64,000 nucleotides of DNA from UBA4416 sp964543545 (GTDB lineage Bacteria > Bacteroidota > Bacteroidia > B-17B0 > Aurantibacillaceae), in the NCBI GenBank assembly GCA_964543545.1, contig CAZIYT010000002.1, forward strand, positions 558,001-622,000. Reading direction: 5' to 3'. The notes under the pieces are model-generated. The model saw only the letters and a program-made list of their open reading frames with translations, was not told where the DNA came from and searched no databases. The translations under genes were made by a program, and so were the position numbers. Below, one piece after another: positions 62,501 to 64,000 of the stretch (positions are counted from its first letter, which is position 1; each line of letters starts with the position of its first letter).

Positions 62501-64000
62501 ACCGTGTAGGTCGTCGTTACGGTAGGGCTCACAGAAATAGAGGTGCCGTTCTGTGTGGTGGACCAGGTGTAGGTGTTGGCGCCGCTGGCGGTGAGTAGCT
62601 GTGCCGAGTTCTGGCAGATGGTGGCAGAGGGGACGGAAAGCGTTGGTAAAGCCGTGACGCTGACCTGGGCCACAGCCGCATTCGTACAGGTATTGGCGGC
62701 TGTTCCGGTCACGGTATAGCTGGTATTGGAAGAAGGATTCGGAGCAATCGTGCTGGTACTGGCACCTGTACTCCAGGAATACGAAGAAGCGCTTCCACTG
62801 GCCGTTAGTAACACAGAGCTTCCGTTACAAACCGTCGCATTATTTACCGAGATCGCAGGCAGGGCGTTAACCGTTATGGTCGTCACTGCCGCATTGGTAC
62901 AGCTGTTGGCAGCCGTTCCGGTTACTGTATACACGGTGTTGGAGGAAGGGCTCACGGTAATGCTGGTGGCTGCTCCTCCCGGAGTCCAGGTATAGCTTAC
63001 ACCGCCGTTGCCGGTGAGGACGGTGCTTTTCCCGTTACACACCGTTCCTGTACCGCTGATCGTTATCGCAGGCAGGGCGTTGACCGTTACCGTCGTCACG
63101 GCTATGTTGGTACAGCTGGTAGCCGCCGTTCCCGTTAAGGTGTAAGTCGTATTGGAAGTAGGGGAGACGTTGATGCTTCCCCCGTTGGATCCCGTGCTCC
63201 AGGTATAGGTAATGCCGCCGCTGCCGCTCAGGGTCACGGTTTGGTTATTACAAATGCTTATAGGATTGCCCGAATTGATGGCAATGGAAGGAAGGGCATT
63301 GACTGATACCTGGCCTACAGCGCTGTTGCTACAACCATTGGTATTGGTGCCGGTCACGGTATAGGTTGTTGTTACCGTAGGACTCACCGTAATGCTGTTG
63401 CCCGTGGCAGCAGTGCTCCAGGTATAGGTGGAAGCCCCGCTGGCCGTGATGCTTCCCGAATTACCACGGCAAATGGTGGCACTCGTAGAACTCACGGTAG
63501 GCAGGCCGTTCACCACAACCTGCGTGGTGGCTGTTTTTGTACAGCCAAAGGCATTGGCGCCGATCACGCTATACACCGTTGTGGTGGTTGGGGTGACGGT
63601 GATGCTTGGAGAGACCGTCCCGCCCGGTGTCCAGGTATAGCTGATGCCGCCGCTGGCCGTGAGCGTGGTCGATTGCCCGATACAAATCGTGTTAGTTCCT
63701 GCAATGGTGATGACGGGGACGGGATTCACCGTCACATTCGTCACGGCCGTATTCGTACAGCCGTTCGACGCCCGGCCGATGACCGAATAGCTTGTACTAC
63801 TGACGGGTGCCGTCGTAAAAGAACCCGTCGTATTCCCGGTATTCCAGGTATAGGTATTCGCGCCGCTTCCCGTTAAGGTAATGGTTTGCGTGCCGCAGGT
63901 CGTGATCGGGTTTCCGGAATTGATGAGCACCGTCGGAACGGTTTTCACATACACCGTTTTCGTCAAGGTTTGTTTTTGTCCGCACACGCCTCCCGCAATA
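59503..64000 (-). CDS. Giant T9SS adhesin-like protein, N-terminus missing
   Basis: At least 1498 codons; the frame is open to the window edge, so the GTG at 63987 is an internal Val and the true start is outside. It has 17 Ig/PKD-like modules of about 70-88 residues in tandem, one PKD module (FNWNFGDNTGSN, residues about 1316-1403), and a C-terminal CHU_C / type B T9SS domain (VFTPNGDGVNDAFHV, YNRWGQLLFS, WDG, PDATYYYLIKV). Modules 1-7 follow a VNALPxI..C-N-G-x-S..TY-x-VTGTA pattern and 9-17 a TINL..GP-x-y..T-x-N-P-x-I pattern, with a SprB-like module 8 between. Such proteins are surface adhesins linked to gliding or biofilm. Confidence 0.88.
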   Translation of the reverse strand, partial: IAGGVCGQKQTLTKTVYVKTVPTVLINSGNPITTCGTQTITLTGSGANTYTWNTGNTTGSFTTAPVSSTSYSVIGRASNGCTNTAVTNVTVNPVPVITIAGTNTICIGQSTTLTASGGISYTWTPGGTVSPSITVTPTTTTVYSVIGANAFGCTKTATTQVVVNGLPTVSSTSATICRGNSGSITASGASTYTWSTAATGNSITVSPTVTTTYTVTGTNTNGCSNSAVGQVSVNALPSIAINSGNPISICNNQTVTLSGSGGITYTWSTGSNGGSINVSPTSNTTYTLTGTAATSCTNIAVTTVTVNALPAITISGTGTVCNGKSTVLTGNGGVSYTWTPGGAATSITVSPSSNTVYTVTGTAANSCTNAAVTTITVNALPAISVNNATVCNGSSVLLTASGSASSYSWSTGASTSTIAPNPSSNTSYTVTGTAANTCTNAAVAQVSVTALPTLSVPSATICQNSAQLLTASGANTYTWSTTQNGTSISVSPTVTTTYTVTGTALSSCSNSTTATVNVNALPLLSSTPNVAPSNCSASTGSITNVTVSGTPAFSYTWTNGSTNVGSTPNLTNQPAGTYNLQVRDGNGCINNFGPYSITNPGAPAAPTANATATSVCVGQTINLNANSASGGTYTWSGPNSFTTTTQNPSIANATTANGGVYSVYMTASGCSGPATSVTVAVNALPAPNATATQTAYCVGNTISLFASSATSYTWTGPGSFSSNSQNPSVTNASTLAAGTYTLRVTNASGCTGLTTLSIVVNANPVPTATANPSAICAGQTINLAAGGGSSYNWTGPNAYTNGTQSPNIPNATTANAGSYTVVVTGANSCTASAVTSVSVNALPSFTSSVNAANICNGATIQFNAGSSANTYSWTGPATFSVNNNASPFINGAGISNSGTYTVTANTGSCTASQTLAVNVYAPVSLTATATSTAVCQGSTLQLIGNGGSSYQWNGPGSFSSTSQSPQITNVPGTASGVYTLLVTDVNNCPGTRTVNILVNANPTATASANPNVICVGGTINLNSGGGTAYSWSGPNGYNNNTQNPSIPNAGSANVGDYTVTVTDANSCSSSAIASVTIVTLPSFTLSTNGANICYGQTIQFNAGSGPFTYSWAGPNSYTVANSTNPTISNATTLNSGTYTVTASAGSCAASQTLAVNVYPQIMANASAASYVLCAGSVANLSGTGGGTYSWTGPNNFSSTNQNPQFPSIQANEAGIYTLTVTDNTTNCTAMDTVQLIVNAAPTLLSTSGDSTCYGQQLSLAANFGSGVSVNWYSDAALTNLVQANSTTYQTTPAANGTYTYYVQGVIGTCKSSVAMVTGNFYNIQAIASADVYSGSAPLAVNFTGSNSTGVTSTDSFNWNFGDNTGSNVINPNHVFSSEAIYTVTLTVTDLESGCLDTATVIIKVEDDLTVIVPNVFTPNGDGVNDAFHVTIKGAKSAEGYIYNRWGQLLFSWDVLNASWDGMAANGEKCPDATYYYLIKVIDKKDKEHLFPGYALLIR
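60292..61722 (-). repeat. Higher-order duplication of three Ig-like modules
   Basis: Residues about 756-993 (modules 11-13) and 994-1232 (modules 14-16) match module by module: the first of each triple has AICAGQTINL/VICVGGTINL, the second has LPSFT...NICNGATIQFNAG / NICYGQTIQFNAG and ends ASQTLAVNV, the third starts with YAP/YPQ. So a block of three modules was copied as a unit of about 715 bases. Confidence 0.8.
62449..63987 (-). repeat. Seven tandem Ig-like modules, N-terminal type
   Basis: Seven units of about 210 bases (residues 1-513). Each has a NALPxI linker, a Cys, an LTASG strand, TYTWSTG, SITVSPTxxTTYTVTGT and C-(T/S)N-x-A near the end; the two Cys are paired within each unit. Confidence 0.85.

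Noticed and set aside
63985..63987. GTG as the start of the giant adhesin
   Set aside because: The frame stays open upstream to the window edge (IAGGV...), so this codon is an internal Val.

Overview
The window looks like chromosomal DNA from a member of the Bacteroidota. The evidence is four proteins with type IX secretion (T9SS) C-terminal sorting regions, including one of the gliding-motility-associated (CHU_C) type; Bacteroidota-type promoters (TTG...TAnnTTTG) with almost no Shine-Dalgarno sequences; a TTG-initiated ECF sigma factor with an anti-sigma-like/outer-membrane-barrel partner; and DUF502, HemF and PurA proteins of typical length. I cannot place it below phylum. No rRNA, CRISPR array, integrase or intact insertion sequence was seen; there is one tRNA (Glu, TTC).

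Layout. 1-7.9 kb is a housekeeping stretch on the + strand: the end of a SAM-hydrolase-type gene, an ABM-domain protein, a rhomboid protease, an MBL-fold hydrolase, purA, pyrR, a DinB-like protein, pyrB, a T9SS cargo protein and rnz. 8-26.8 kb is the most unusual part. On the - strand lie three giant genes (1658, 2025 and 1715 codons) and a 498-codon tail-fibre-like gene with three 65-residue repeats, followed by a glycosyltransferase-like gene. None of the giant proteins has a visible signal peptide or transmembrane anchor, and I cannot assign them a function. They are separated by 0.9 kb of AT-rich, apparently non-coding DNA from a divergent NarL/LuxR-type response regulator. 28.4-32.3 kb carries a small membrane protein, an ECF sigma factor overlapping an anti-sigma-like/OM-barrel protein, and two T9SS cargo proteins. 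32.4-40.6 kb has guaA, a LysM/periplasmic-binding fusion overlapping hemF, DUF502, a secreted coiled-coil protein, an acyltransferase and tRNA-Glu.

40.6-42.6 kb holds DUF2147, an HxlR regulator and a divergent, apparently exported seven-blade WD40 protein in AT-richer DNA. 42.6-49.4 kb is a complete TetR-controlled efflux operon (TetR, TolC, HlyD-type adaptor, two ABC ATPases, two ABC-2 permeases) of the YbhGFSR layout. Identical palindromes TTACCC-N4-GGGTAA lie before tetR and before tolC and are a clear operator candidate. 49.5-59 kb has small hypotheticals, a uracil-DNA-glycosylase-like protein, hrpB, TPR proteins, a metallophosphoesterase and a lipoprotein. The window ends inside a giant T9SS adhesin-like gene (at least 1498 codons, 17 Ig/PKD-like modules).

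Two non-coding themes recur. A dispersed family of short hairpins has a nearly constant 11-12 nt loop but different, compensated stems at each locus. Several genes (guaA and those at 56176, 41600 and 39182) have a -7 box so close to the ATG that the mRNA would be leaderless or nearly so. A perfect intrinsic-terminator shape also lies inside the conserved 5' coding part of rnz.
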